Shown: positions 7,731-16,265 of the stretch, piece by piece
Position numbering within the stretch: position 1 is the stretch's first letter
Layout of the letters: each line of letters opens with the position of its first letter
Assembly (NCBI RefSeq): GCF_031177825.1
Contig: NZ_JAPSKE010000002.1
Location: 124,001 to 188,000, forward strand
Length of the DNA: 64,000 nucleotides
DNA from: Paenibacillus sp.
Lineage (GTDB): Bacteria > Bacillota > Bacilli > Paenibacillales > YIM-B00363
Reading direction: 5' to 3'
The notes under the pieces: generated by a model
What the model saw: the letters and a program-made list of their open reading frames with translations, nothing else
Databases searched by the model: none
What the model was told of the DNA's origin: nothing
Made by a program: the position numbers and the translations under genes

Positions 7731-10621
7731 GTCGCTTCCACCTTTCCCGAGGATCCGGTCCCTGTCTCCGCGCCCGGCGATTCCAGCCAGTCCCGCATCC
7801 GATCGGGGATCGACTCGCTCGGCAAATGCTCGATCTTCGGCCCCGGCAGCGAATAGAGGAAGTGCTTCCCGTACGACGTCTCGATGACCCGCGTGTCGTA
7901 AATCAGCACGACGCCCCGATCCTTCGCCGTTCGCACGAGCCTCCCGAAGCCTTGTTTGAAGCGGATGACCGCTTGCGGCACCGACAGCTTCGTGAACGGA
8001 TTTTCGCCCTGCGCCTTCAGGTATTCGCTCTTCGCCTCGACCATCGGATGATTCGGGGGTTGGAACGGAAGACGTACGATCGCTAGACAAGTCAGCGCAT
8101 CGCCCGGAATGTCCACGCCTTCCCAGAAGGAGCTCGTGCCGAGCAGCACGGCGGAGCCCGCTTGCATGAACAGCCGCGTCAGCTTGCTCCGGTTGCCGCT
8201 GTCGACCCCTTGTCCGAGGACATGGATGCCATGCGGCTGCAGCGCCTCCCGCAGCGGGCCGTGGGCTTGCTTGAGCATCTTATGGGACGTGAACAGCACG
8301 AGCATCTTGCCGTTCGTCACGACGGCCGCGTCGCGAAGCGACTCGATCAGCCGTTCCATGAACAGCGGATCCGCGTTAGCGCCCTTGAAGCCCGGGAAGT
8401 CCCTCGGGATAAGCACCAGCGCTTGGTCGCGGTATTTGAATGGCGAAGGCAGCTGAACCGTCTGCAGCCGCTCCTCCGCTTCGTCCCGATCCGACAAGCC
8501 GAGCTGCGCCTTGACGTACTGGAACGACTTCTCGACCGTAAGCGTCGCGGACGTCATGACGACGGCGTCCTTGCGCTCCCAGAAGAAGTCCCGCATCAAA
8601 CCCGACACGTCGATCGGCGCCCCGTACAATCGCAGCGACCGAGACTTGAAGTGCGGCGTCGCTTCCATCCAATACACCATGTTCGGATCGTCCGCCTTCA
8701 GCAGCAGCCGCAGCGCGTCGCGCGCCCGGTACAAGTCCTTGACCGTGCCGGCCAGATCCGTAAACAGGCTCTCCAGTCCGAAGTCCTCCGCGTCGTCCTT
8801 CCCTTCCGTCACGAGTCGGTCCAGCACCTTTAGCACGCTCGTCAACGTCAGGTACAAATTGTCTTCCATCGCGACGAACGACTTCCAGTCGTGAGGCAGC
8901 TTATCCGACTTCAGACGAACCGTGATCGCGCCGCCCTCGCTCTGCCCCGCGGCCGCGCGAGCGATGAATCGGTCGTACAGCGCATCGAACAGTTCGTCCC
9001 AATTTTCCTTCACCTTCACGATGTCGGGGTACAGTTGGCCGATGCGCTCGCCCCAGCCTTCGGTCTTCGCGTTCGGATGCTGCTCGAGCAGCGACTTCAG
9101 CAGCGGGAGCTGGCCGGAGCGGCTGTCCTTCAGCAAGGAGGTTAAAGCGCTCACCATCGAAAAATAAGACAGATCGACGCCAAGATGCTGACTGGCGACG
9201 TCCTCGAAATGATGCGCCTCGTCGACGACGAGACGTCCGTAGGCGGGAAGAATGCGATGCTCCGCTTTCACGTCCGTGAATAATAAGGAATGATTCGTGA
9301 TGATGACGTCCGCTGCCCCCGCATCGTTCCGGGCCCGGTGGTAAAAGCACTTGCGAAACCAAGGACACGCCCGGTTCAAGCACGAATCCGCGTCCGAAGC
9401 GACATGGCTCCAGAACTCGCCGCCCTTCTGTCCGAGGTTCAGCTCCTCCTCGTCGCCGTGCTTCGTCTCGCCGAGCCAGACGACCATCTGCGCGGCGATC
9501 ACGCGGTCTTCCCGTTCATTCGGGAAATCTTGATTATTGACCTTGCCCTCGAACTTACGTAAGCACAAGTAATGGCTTCGTCCCTTGAGCACGGCGGACC
9601 GGAAAGGGGTCGGCGACAGCTCGTGCAGCATCGGCAGCTCCTTCTGCCGCAGTTGCTCCTGCAAGTTGATCGTATGCGTGCTGACGACGACCTTATCGCC
9701 GGTCTGCAGCGCGTAATGAATCGACGGGATCAAATAACCGAGCGACTTGCCCGTGCCCGTGCCCGCTTCGATGACGAGATGCCGTTCGTCCTTCAGTGAC
9801 TGCGACACCTCTTGCATCATGCGCTCTTGCGCGGGGCGTTCCTCGTAATCGGGCATTCGCTCCCGGATGCGCCGCTTCAAGGCTTCCTGGAATGCGTCGA
9901 AGTCCTCCTCGAACTTCTCCCGATCCCGGTCCTCCTCGTTCGTCCAGTCGTCGACCCCGAGCGCGAATTGCCGGTGGGAGCGCGTCGGGTTTACGGGCTC
10001 TTCCGCGCTTTCCTTCCATGCGACGACCTCTTCGAGAAACCACGCTTGATCCTGCTGCGAGGCGAAATCCGGATGCGCGAACAAGAAGCCGAGCCGCTGC
10101 AGCGTCATGAGCGGCAGCGAGAACAGCTTCTCCATGCATCGAACCCATATTTCCGCCGTCGCCTCCGCGTCGCTGTCCGCTTGGTGCGGACGGTCGTGCG
10201 CGATGCCGAAGGCGTTCGCGACGAAGCCGAGCTGATAACTCGTCAGCGTCGGGAACAAGACGCGAAGCCAATCGAGCGTATCCAGTATTCGCCCGTCGTA
10301 GCCGGGATAACCGGCCGAAGCGAGCGCGCGCTTCAAGAACGCGACGTCGAACGGCGCGTTATGCGCGACGAGCACCGCGCCGTCGAGCAGCGGAACGATC
10401 TCGTTCACGACGTCGTCCATCGCCGGGGCGTCCGCCACCATCTCGTCCGTAATACCGGTCAAGGACCGGATGAACGGCGGGATCGGGACGCTCGGCCGAA
10501 CGAAAGAAGCGTACGTACGTTCGATCGCGAAGTCGTTCACGATGACGATGCCGACCTGAATAATTTCGTCGCGGCCCGGCTGTTCGCCCGTCGTCTCCAA
10601 ATCCAAAACCGCAAATTTCAT
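7727..10621 (-). CDS. dinG: DinG-family ATP-dependent helicase with exonuclease domain
   Basis: Damage-inducible superfamily 2 helicase. The N-terminal DEDDh exonuclease domain has D7/E9 (LDLETTG), D92 (AHNAPFD), and H146/D151. The helicase part has Walker A GTGTGKS (287-293), DEAH at 467-470 and a C-terminal helicase motif GRLVRTAKDRG. Four cysteines (353, 414, 419, 425) with the C-x4-C-x5-C spacing seen in iron-sulfur XPD/DinG helicases sit between them. 964 aa, usual for the Gram-positive fusion form. Its stop overlaps rex. Confidence 0.93.
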   Translation of the reverse strand: MKFAVLDLETTGEQPGRDEIIQVGIVIVNDFAIERTYASFVRPSVPIPPFIRSLTGITDEMVADAPAMDDVVNEIVPLLDGAVLVAHNAPFDVAFLKRALASAGYPGYDGRILDTLDWLRVLFPTLTSYQLGFVANAFGIAHDRPHQADSDAEATAEIWVRCMEKLFSLPLMTLQRLGFLFAHPDFASQQDQAWFLEEVVAWKESAEEPVNPTRSHRQFALGVDDWTNEEDRDREKFEEDFDAFQEALKRRIRERMPDYEERPAQERMMQEVSQSLKDERHLVIEAGTGTGKSLGYLIPSIHYALQTGDKVVVSTHTINLQEQLRQKELPMLHELSPTPFRSAVLKGRSHYLCLRKFEGKVNNQDFPNEREDRVIAAQMVVWLGETKHGDEEELNLGQKGGEFWSHVASDADSCLNRACPWFRKCFYHRARNDAGAADVIITNHSLLFTDVKAEHRILPAYGRLVVDEAHHFEDVASQHLGVDLSYFSMVSALTSLLKDSRSGQLPLLKSLLEQHPNAKTEGWGERIGQLYPDIVKVKENWDELFDALYDRFIARAAAGQSEGGAITVRLKSDKLPHDWKSFVAMEDNLYLTLTSVLKVLDRLVTEGKDDAEDFGLESLFTDLAGTVKDLYRARDALRLLLKADDPNMVYWMEATPHFKSRSLRLYGAPIDVSGLMRDFFWERKDAVVMTSATLTVEKSFQYVKAQLGLSDRDEAEERLQTVQLPSPFKYRDQALVLIPRDFPGFKGANADPLFMERLIESLRDAAVVTNGKMLVLFTSHKMLKQAHGPLREALQPHGIHVLGQGVDSGNRSKLTRLFMQAGSAVLLGTSSFWEGVDIPGDALTCLAIVRLPFQPPNHPMVEAKSEYLKAQGENPFTKLSVPQAVIRFKQGFGRLVRTAKDRGVVLIYDTRVIETSYGKHFLYSLPGPKIEHLPSESIPDRMRDWLESPGAETGTGSSGKVEAT

Positions 10622-10690
10622 CTATAGGGTACCCCATTCGTCTTCGATTCGTTGTCGTTCGTACCATTAAGGATACCAAACCGAAGGGGG

Positions 10691-10722
10691 AAAAGAAAAT
10701 AGAAGAAACCCTCTCGCGAGGG
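10691..10722 (-). terminator. Hairpin with T-rich tail after the TPR gene
   Basis: CCCTC-GCGA-GAGGG stem-loop (10709-10722), followed on the minus strand by a mixed T-rich tail (TTTCTTCTATTTTC). Short stem; probably a weak terminator between the TPR gene and dinG. Confidence 0.45.
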
Positions 10723-10747
10723 AATCCATAGAAAAAAAACGAAGGCG

Positions 10748-11419
10748 TCAGCCGATCGCGACGCCGAGCTGCAGCACGCCTCCGTCGATCTGGCAAGCCT
10801 TCAAGTTATACACGGGGTCCTTAAAGTTCGGATCCAACGAATGGGACGTTCGGAAACATTCGCACGCCTGTTCCACATTCCCTCTCACCGCTTGCACGCA
10901 GCCGAGCGCATTGTACGCGACCGCCTTCATCCTGCCGTCGTTCGCAAGCGAAATAATGATTTGAAGATGACTGGAAGCTTCCGTGACGTTTTCGCTTTGT
11001 AAGAAGCATAAGGCCAAGAACAAACGCGCTTGCAGGAAATCGGGGTATGCGCGGACGACCGCCTCGAATTCGCGGGCCGCTTCCGGAAACATGTACAGCT
11101 TGAAGTATCCTTCGCCTCGTTGGTACTGCATCGTCTGCGCCGGCGTCTCGGCGAAGGCGTCGACCGTTTCGAATAGGTCTTGAGGCTCGTGGGCTTGCGG
11201 CTTCGTCGAGGCCGCCGCCGGTTCGGGCTGAGGCCGCTGTTTGGCTCTCGCCATCTTCTCCTCGAACAACAGCCACTCCTCGATCATTTCGTCGCTCATT
11301 TCCCGAAGCTCCTGCAGCTGTTCGAGCAGCGACTCGTGTTCCGTTCCGTGCGACGCAGGCAGCGCCTCGAGGATGCCGTCCAGCTTCTCGTTCATCGATT
11401 GAAACAAGTACTTGAACAT
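10748..11419 (-). CDS. Tetratricopeptide-repeat protein
   Basis: Soluble 223-aa protein. The N-terminal half is charged and helical, likely coiled coil (MNEKLDGILEAL ... EEWLLFEEKMARAKQ). The C-terminal half carries TPR-like helical pairs (FKLYMFPEAAREFEAVVRAYPDFLQARLFLALC and following). Start is ATG 11419 with GGTGGGAGG upstream. Located between panD and dinG on the same strand. TPR proteins mediate protein contacts; the partner is not evident. Confidence 0.8.
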   Translation of the reverse strand: MFKYLFQSMNEKLDGILEALPASHGTEHESLLEQLQELREMSDEMIEEWLLFEEKMARAKQRPQPEPAAASTKPQAHEPQDLFETVDAFAETPAQTMQYQRGEGYFKLYMFPEAAREFEAVVRAYPDFLQARLFLALCFLQSENVTEASSHLQIIISLANDGRMKAVAYNALGCVQAVRGNVEQACECFRTSHSLDPNFKDPVYNLKACQIDGGVLQLGVAIG

Positions 11420-11523
11420 GGGCCTCCCACCTTTCGGTTGGATTCGCGACGCGAGGGTACCCTCATTTTTTGCGCCGGGGAGGCATTTCATACTGCCAAA
11501 TCATTATTCGACTATAGATTCGA

Positions 11524-11907
11524 TTACAAAATCGTCGCGTGAACTTCTTCGTTCGCCGTTTGCACGATGTTGTTGCTGCTGTCCAGAATCGCCACTTTCG
11601 GCTTATAGCTCCTTGCTTGCTCCTCCGTCATCATCGCGTAGGAGATGATGATGACGACGTCGCCCGGCTGTACGAGCCGCGCGGCCGCGCCGTTCAAGCA
11701 GATCGTCCCTTCGCCGCGGCGACCCGGAATGACGTACGTCTCCAAGCGGGCGCCGTTCATATTGTTGACGATTTGAACCTTCTCGTTGGCCAGAATGTCC
11801 ACCGCGTCCATCAAATCCTCGTCGATCGTAATGCTGCCGACGTAGTTCAGATTCGCCTCCGTCACGACGGCGCGATGAAGCTTCGATTTCATCATCGTGC
11901 GAAACAT
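11524..11907 (-). CDS. panD: Aspartate 1-decarboxylase proenzyme
   Basis: Makes beta-alanine from L-aspartate for pantothenate and CoA synthesis. 127 aa; self-cleavage site G24-S25 (NYVGSITID) generates the pyruvoyl group, and K9 and R12 in the MKSKLHR segment match the family. Six bases downstream of panC, and last gene of panB-panC-panD, so the operon provides both precursors and their condensation. Confidence 0.97.
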   Translation of the reverse strand: MFRTMMKSKLHRAVVTEANLNYVGSITIDEDLMDAVDILANEKVQIVNNMNGARLETYVIPGRRGEGTICLNGAAARLVQPGDVVIIISYAMMTEEQARSYKPKVAILDSSNNIVQTANEEVHATIL

Positions 11908-11913
11908 GGCTCG

Positions 11914-12792
11914 TCACCTCTCGTTTTCATGAAATAATCGATTGTCGATTAACCGCGTTCCCCCGAACTTCACCGCGAGCGCCGCGATGAACCGTCCCGC
12001 TTCCGCGACGGGTCCTTCGATCGGCTCGAGCGACGGATACGCGAGCACCTGCGCGTAATCGAGCTCCGCGCCGGGGACGGCGCGGATCGCGTCGGCGAGC
12101 TTACGTTCCAGCTCGGGCGCCGTCGTCTCCGGCGCGGCGGCGAGCCACTCGTCGATCGCCAGCAGCGACCGGCGGAGTGCCGGCGCGTTCTTGCGCTGCT
12201 CCGGGGTCAAGTACACGTTCCGCGAGCTCATTGCGAGGCCGTCCGGTTCCCGCAGCGTCTCGCAAGGCACGATTTCCACCGGAAGGTTCAAGTCTCTGAC
12301 GAACGTCTCGATGACGGCGACCTGCTGCGCATCCTTCAAGCCGAAATACGCGCGCCGCGGCTCGACAATATGGAAGAGCTTGGAGACGACCGTGGCGACG
12401 CCGTCGAAGTGGCCCGGGCGAGAGGCGCCGCAGAGCCGCTCCGCGACCGTCCCTCCGACGGTCACGATCGTCTTCGACGTCCCGCCGCCGCCGGGATACA
12501 TCTCGTCGACCGTAGGCAGGAAGGCTGCGTCTACCCCGGCGCTCTCCATGAGCGCCAAATCCCGGGTTTCGTCCCGAGGATACCGTTCGAAATCTTCGTT
12601 CGGCCCGAACTGAAGCGGATTGACGAAGACGCTCATGACGACGACGTCGTTTTCCCGTTTGGCCCGTTCGACGAGCGATAGATGACCGGCGTGCAGATAG
12701 CCCATCGTCGGCACGAAGCCGATCGATCGGCCTTCATTTTCGACTTCGTTAAGGTATTGTTTGTAAGATGCAATCGTACGGAACACTTCCAT
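11914..12792 (-). CDS. panC: Pantothenate synthetase (pantoate-beta-alanine ligase)
   Basis: Condenses pantoate and beta-alanine using ATP. Seen: HIGH-like PTMGYLHAGHLSLV near residue 28, VFVNPLQFGPNEDF, and KLFHIVEPRRAYFGLKDAQQ. 292 aa. Follows panB by 6 bp and precedes panD by 6 bp. The active-site serine/methionine segment AMSSRNVYLTPEQR is intact. Confidence 0.97.
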   Translation of the reverse strand: MEVFRTIASYKQYLNEVENEGRSIGFVPTMGYLHAGHLSLVERAKRENDVVVMSVFVNPLQFGPNEDFERYPRDETRDLALMESAGVDAAFLPTVDEMYPGGGGTSKTIVTVGGTVAERLCGASRPGHFDGVATVVSKLFHIVEPRRAYFGLKDAQQVAVIETFVRDLNLPVEIVPCETLREPDGLAMSSRNVYLTPEQRKNAPALRRSLLAIDEWLAAAPETTAPELERKLADAIRAVPGAELDYAQVLAYPSLEPIEGPVAEAGRFIAALAVKFGGTRLIDNRLFHENER

Positions 12793-12798
12793 AACCGC

Positions 12799-13683
12799 TC
12801 ACTCCTTGTCCGCCGCGCCGCCGCCGTACAACCGCTGCAGGTCGGCTTCCTCCATATGGAACGTATGGCGCTCCTCCGGGAACGCCCGTTGCTTCACGTC
12901 CGCGACGTATTCGCGGATCGCCTCTTTCACGACCGCGCCTACGTTCGCGTACGCCTTCACGAATTTCTTCGCCATCGGATCGAGCTCGTATTGCAGGATG
13001 TCATGGAACACGAGCACTTGCCCGTCGCAGCGAGGACCCGAGCCGATGCCGATCGTCGGGATCGACAGCCGTTCGGTCGCTTGCGCCGCCAGCTCGTCGG
13101 TGACGAGCTCCAGCACGATCGCGAACGCGCCCGCCTCCTCGAGACGCAGCGCGTCGTCGAGCAGCTTCTCCGCCGCGGCCGATTGCTTGCCTTGCACCTT
13201 ATACCCGCCGATGACATGGACCGACTGCGGCGTCAAGCCGAGATGGCCCATCACCGGCACGCCGGCGCCGACGGCCGCTCGCACCGCGGGCACAATTTCG
13301 TTGCCGCCTTCGAGCTTGACCGCCTTGACCCCGCCCTCCCGCATGACGCGGGCGACGTTGGCCAATGTCGCATCGACGCCGCCGTGGTACGTGGCGAACG
13401 GCAGATCCGCGACGACGAACGGCGTCTTCACGGCCCGCGAGACGATCTCCGCGTGATACACGATGTGATCCAACGTCACGGACAGCGTCGTCTCCCGACC
13501 TTGCACGACGTTGCCGAGCGAGTCGCCGACGAGCAGCACGTCCGCGCCGGCCGCCTCCGCCAGCTGCGCCGAAGGATAATCGTACGCGGTGACGACTGCG
13601 ATCGGCTCGCCCTTCGACTTCATCGCCCGCAGCCGCGTCGTCGTTACTGGCTTACGGGTTCCCGATGACGATTGTTCCGGCAT
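12799..13683 (-). CDS. panB: 3-methyl-2-oxobutanoate hydroxymethyltransferase (ketopantoate hydroxymethyltransferase)
   Basis: First step of pantoate synthesis, transferring a one-carbon unit from methylene-THF to ketoisovalerate. TIM barrel with VTAYDYPSAQLAEAAGADVLLVGDSLG and VMGHLGLTPQSVH. 294 aa from ATG 13683, preceded by AAGGAGGAATGTGCG; a longer in-frame reading to 13770 crosses the leader terminator and is rejected. First gene of the pan operon, expressed from its own promoter with a structured leader. Confidence 0.97.
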   Translation of the reverse strand: MPEQSSSGTRKPVTTTRLRAMKSKGEPIAVVTAYDYPSAQLAEAAGADVLLVGDSLGNVVQGRETTLSVTLDHIVYHAEIVSRAVKTPFVVADLPFATYHGGVDATLANVARVMREGGVKAVKLEGGNEIVPAVRAAVGAGVPVMGHLGLTPQSVHVIGGYKVQGKQSAAAEKLLDDALRLEEAGAFAIVLELVTDELAAQATERLSIPTIGIGSGPRCDGQVLVFHDILQYELDPMAKKFVKAYANVGAVVKEAIREYVADVKQRAFPEERHTFHMEEADLQRLYGGGAADKE

Positions 13684-13718
13684 CGCACATTCCTCCTTAG
13701 GGTTCCTTCCTGGAAAAC

Positions 13719-13754
13719 AAAAAAATCCTTCCCGGCCCAGAGCCGAAGAAGGAT
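13719..13754 (-). terminator. Intrinsic terminator/attenuator in the pan leader
   Basis: Stem ATCCTTC(T)TCGGC / GCCGGGAAGGAT (12 pairs, one bulged T) with a 5-nt loop, followed on the minus strand by TTTTTTT. It ends ~36 bp before the panB start codon and downstream of the pan-type hairpin, so it may terminate birA-operon readthrough, act as the expression platform of the pan leader, or both. Confidence 0.85.
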
Positions 13755-13880
13755 GGCAGCGCAAACCCAATTCGCGCGTTCCGGCGCCGTCGGCGGCCGT
13801 GCGCGATGCGTCCCTTTCCGTCTCGGTCCTTGCGGCTCAGAGCAGAAAATAGATGGAGTAAAAAGAAAAGACAACGGCTC

Positions 13881-13912
13881 GGAGGTACGGTTCCGTTCGG
13901 ATACCGTCCCCC
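13881..13912 (-). promoter_or_regulatory. pan-type RNA motif in the panBCD leader
   Basis: Minus-strand hairpin GGGGG-ACGGT-A-TCC, loop GAAC, GGA-ACCGT-A-CCTCC: one bulged A on each side of an otherwise paired stem (one G-U). The published pan RNA motif, found upstream of pantothenate genes, is described as a stem with two conserved bulged A residues, which fits. It lies ~200 nt upstream of panB and just after a promoter. Assignment is by recall of the motif, not a covariance search. Natural ligand unknown. Confidence 0.65.
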
Positions 13913-13925
13913 TTGCGTTCTCCTT

Positions 13926-13954
13926 AGTATATCAAACCGTTCGATTTTGTACAT
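13926..13954 (-). promoter_or_regulatory. Candidate sigma-A promoter of panBCD
   Basis: Minus strand: -35 TGTACA (13949-13954), 17-bp spacer, -10 TATACT (13926-13931). The predicted start near 13919 places the pan-type hairpin at the 5' end of the transcript. Confidence 0.65.
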
Positions 13955-13977
13955 AGGTCGTCTGCCGGACCGCGCCG

Positions 13978-14964
13978 TTACGGGGAAGTCGGTACGGTCA
14001 AGTCGCCCGAATACATCGTATGCACGCGCCCCTCGTCGTCGCGGACGAGGAGCGCGCCTTCCTCGGTGATCCCTTCGGCCACGCCCTCCGACACGCCCTG
14101 CGGCGTCGAGATTCGAACCCGCCCGTGCAGCGTCGACGTGAGCGCCTCCCACAGCGTGCGCACCGGTCCGAAGCCTTCCTTGCGGTACGCGTCGTACAAC
14201 CATTCGAGTTGCTCGAAGAACGAGCCCACGATCGCCTCGCGCGACACCGGCGCCCCGGTCGCCTCCAGCAGCGACGTCGCGCGGTCGCGGAGCTCTTCGG
14301 GCAGCTCGTCCCGCCGAACGTTCGCGGTAATGCCGACGCCGGCGATCATCGCCTTCACGACGTCGGCTTCGAGCATCGTCTCGACGAGAATGCCGCATAC
14401 TTTCCGGCCGTCGATCAAGATGTCGTTCGGCCACTTAATCGTCGCGTTCGCGCCCGTTTCCTTGCGGATCGCCCGGCACAGCGCCACCGATATGAGCAAG
14501 GTCATCTGCGGGGCTACCGCGAGCGGCACGTTCGGCTTCAGGAGGAAGCTTGCGTAAATTCCCTTCCCCGGCGGGGAAAACCAGACGCGGCCGAAGCGGC
14601 CGCGCCCCGCCGATTGACCCTCAGCCAAAACCAACGCCCCTTCCGGTGCGCCCGCGAGCAGCGCTTCGTGCACCGCGTTTTGGGTCGATTCCACGACGTC
14701 GTACAGCTTCACCGACTTCCCGAACGCCGTTCCCGAGAGGCGCTGCATCAGCTCGTCCAACCGGTACTTATCGGGACCTCGCAGCAGCTTGTACCCGAGC
14801 CGGGGCATCGATTCGAACACGTAGCCTTCCTCCTCGAGCCGCCGGATTCGCTTCCAGACGGCGGTTCGGCTAACGCCGAGCTCCCGGCTCAGCCGTTCGC
14901 CGGATACGTACGCGCCGGGCGTCTCCTCAAAGCACGCTAACAGCTTCTCGTTCGCCCCCATCAT
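13978..14964 (-). CDS. birA: BirA bifunctional biotin-protein ligase / repressor
   Basis: Activates biotin and attaches it to carboxylases; the N-terminal winged helix (residues ~7-60, LSRELGVSRTAVWKRIRRLEEEG) makes it a biotin-operon repressor too. Catalytic motif GRGRFGRVW and KWPNDILIDGRKVCGILVE are intact. 328 aa. The ATG at 14964 has GGAGGGG six bases upstream and overlaps the cca stop; a second ATG follows immediately. No biotin synthesis genes lie in the window. Confidence 0.96.
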   Translation of the reverse strand: MMGANEKLLACFEETPGAYVSGERLSRELGVSRTAVWKRIRRLEEEGYVFESMPRLGYKLLRGPDKYRLDELMQRLSGTAFGKSVKLYDVVESTQNAVHEALLAGAPEGALVLAEGQSAGRGRFGRVWFSPPGKGIYASFLLKPNVPLAVAPQMTLLISVALCRAIRKETGANATIKWPNDILIDGRKVCGILVETMLEADVVKAMIAGVGITANVRRDELPEELRDRATSLLEATGAPVSREAIVGSFFEQLEWLYDAYRKEGFGPVRTLWEALTSTLHGRVRISTPQGVSEGVAEGITEEGALLVRDDEGRVHTMYSGDLTVPTSP

Positions 14965-16265
14965 GCATCCCCTCCGGTACCGGCGCCGTACCTCGGCAGC
15001 AGCGAGCGTACGCGCGCCTGCAGCGCTTCGCGTTCGTTCGCCAGCTCCCCGAGCGCCGTCTCCTCCAACAGCCTGCCGAGCAGATCGGCCGTCCACGGTC
15101 CGCCTCTTCGGCCTCCGGCCGCGGCCAACACGTCCGCGCCGCCGATCGCGAGCTCCTTCAGCGTCTTCGTCGGCATCTCGTCGAGCCAAGCGGCTCCTGC
15201 GTCGAAATACGGCGCGGTCCATCCGAATTCCGGCAAGCCGCGATACGCCGGCGCAAGCGTCAGCCATCGCCGCGCCGTCTCCTCGCCTTGCCTCAGCGTC
15301 GCGCCGATCCAGGCCCGACGCGCGAGCTCCGCCGGCGCCCCGCGCAGCGCCGCATGGAACGCGAGCGTCCGCCGAAGCGCGCTCTCGAACGCGCCGGACG
15401 TTCGCAGCGCCCGGCAGACGCCTTCGGCTTCGTCCGGCCCGAGCTCCATCCGGTCGAACCATAGCGCCCAGCGAGCCAGCTCGTCCTCCACCTCGGCGAG
15501 GCGCCGCAACGAATCGTCCGCCGTGGCGTCGGCCGCGAGTCCGAGGGCGCGCGGCAGACGCAGACGCTCCTTCGTCCACCGCAGCAGCTCGCTCTCGCGG
15601 AGCAGCGCCAGCGCCCGATACGGATCGCTCCCGCCGATCATGCGCGTCAGCTCCGCGGCGACGCGCTCCATCGCGACGACGGCGAGCCCGGGCGCGCCGA
15701 GCTTCGCCTCCGCCCAGGTCGACTCGTCCGCCGCGAAGCCGTACTCCGCCGCGAAGCGGACGAAACGCAGCATGCGCAGCGCGTCTTCGCCGAACCGAGC
15801 GGCCGGGTCGCCGACGGCGCGCAGCCGCTTCGCTTCCAGATCCAGGCGTCCGCCGAACGGATCGACGAGCCGGCCGTCCGCGTCGACAGCCATCGCGTTC
15901 ACGGTGAAATCGCGCCGTTCCAAGTCCCCTTCCACGTCGTCGAGGAACGACACCGTATCCGGATGACGGCCGTCCGAATAATCGGACTCCGCGCGGAACG
16001 TCGTCACCTCGTAATGCCAGGCGCCGATCGGCACCGTCACCGTGCCGTGCTTCAGCCCCGTCGGAATCGCCTCCGGGAACAACTCGAGCACCGTCTCCGG
16101 CTTCGCCGCCGTCGCGATGTCGATATCTTTGACGGGACGGCCAAGCAAGGCGTCCCGCACGCACCCGCCTACGAAATAGGCGGCATAACCGCATTCGGCC
16201 AGCCGCCGGAGCAGCCGAACGCCGCCTCGCCCCATCTCGTCTTCGAAGAAAATCCCGTCCGTCAT
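14961..16265 (-). CDS. cca: CCA tRNA nucleotidyltransferase
   Basis: Adds or repairs the 3' CCA of tRNAs. Class II nucleotidyltransferase: YFVGGCVRDALLGRPVKDIDIAT carries the G-S-like motif and the DxD metal site, and RRDFTVNAMAVDADG follows. About 434 aa. Start chosen at ATG 16265, coupled to the bshA stop (ATGA); an in-frame GTG at 16277 is possible. Located between bshA and birA as in Bacillus. Confidence 0.95.
   Translation of the reverse strand: MTDGIFFEDEMGRGGVRLLRRLAECGYAAYFVGGCVRDALLGRPVKDIDIATAAKPETVLELFPEAIPTGLKHGTVTVPIGAWHYEVTTFRAESDYSDGRHPDTVSFLDDVEGDLERRDFTVNAMAVDADGRLVDPFGGRLDLEAKRLRAVGDPAARFGEDALRMLRFVRFAAEYGFAADESTWAEAKLGAPGLAVVAMERVAAELTRMIGGSDPYRALALLRESELLRWTKERLRLPRALGLAADATADDSLRRLAEVEDELARWALWFDRMELGPDEAEGVCRALRTSGAFESALRRTLAFHAALRGAPAELARRAWIGATLRQGEETARRWLTLAPAYRGLPEFGWTAPYFDAGAAWLDEMPTKTLKELAIGGADVLAAAGGRRGGPWTADLLGRLLEETALGELANEREALQARVRSLLPRYGAGTGGDA

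Noticed and set aside
13684..13977. T-box or other riboswitch in the pan leader
   Set aside because: No T-box sequence (AGGGTGGAACCGCG-like) is present; the only clear element is the bulged-A hairpin, assigned as pan-type instead.
14965..16194. 738-codon minus-strand ORF apparently extending birA upstream
   Set aside because: The extension is cca read in another frame (Arg/Gly-rich, no motif); the birA start with a good RBS is at 14964.
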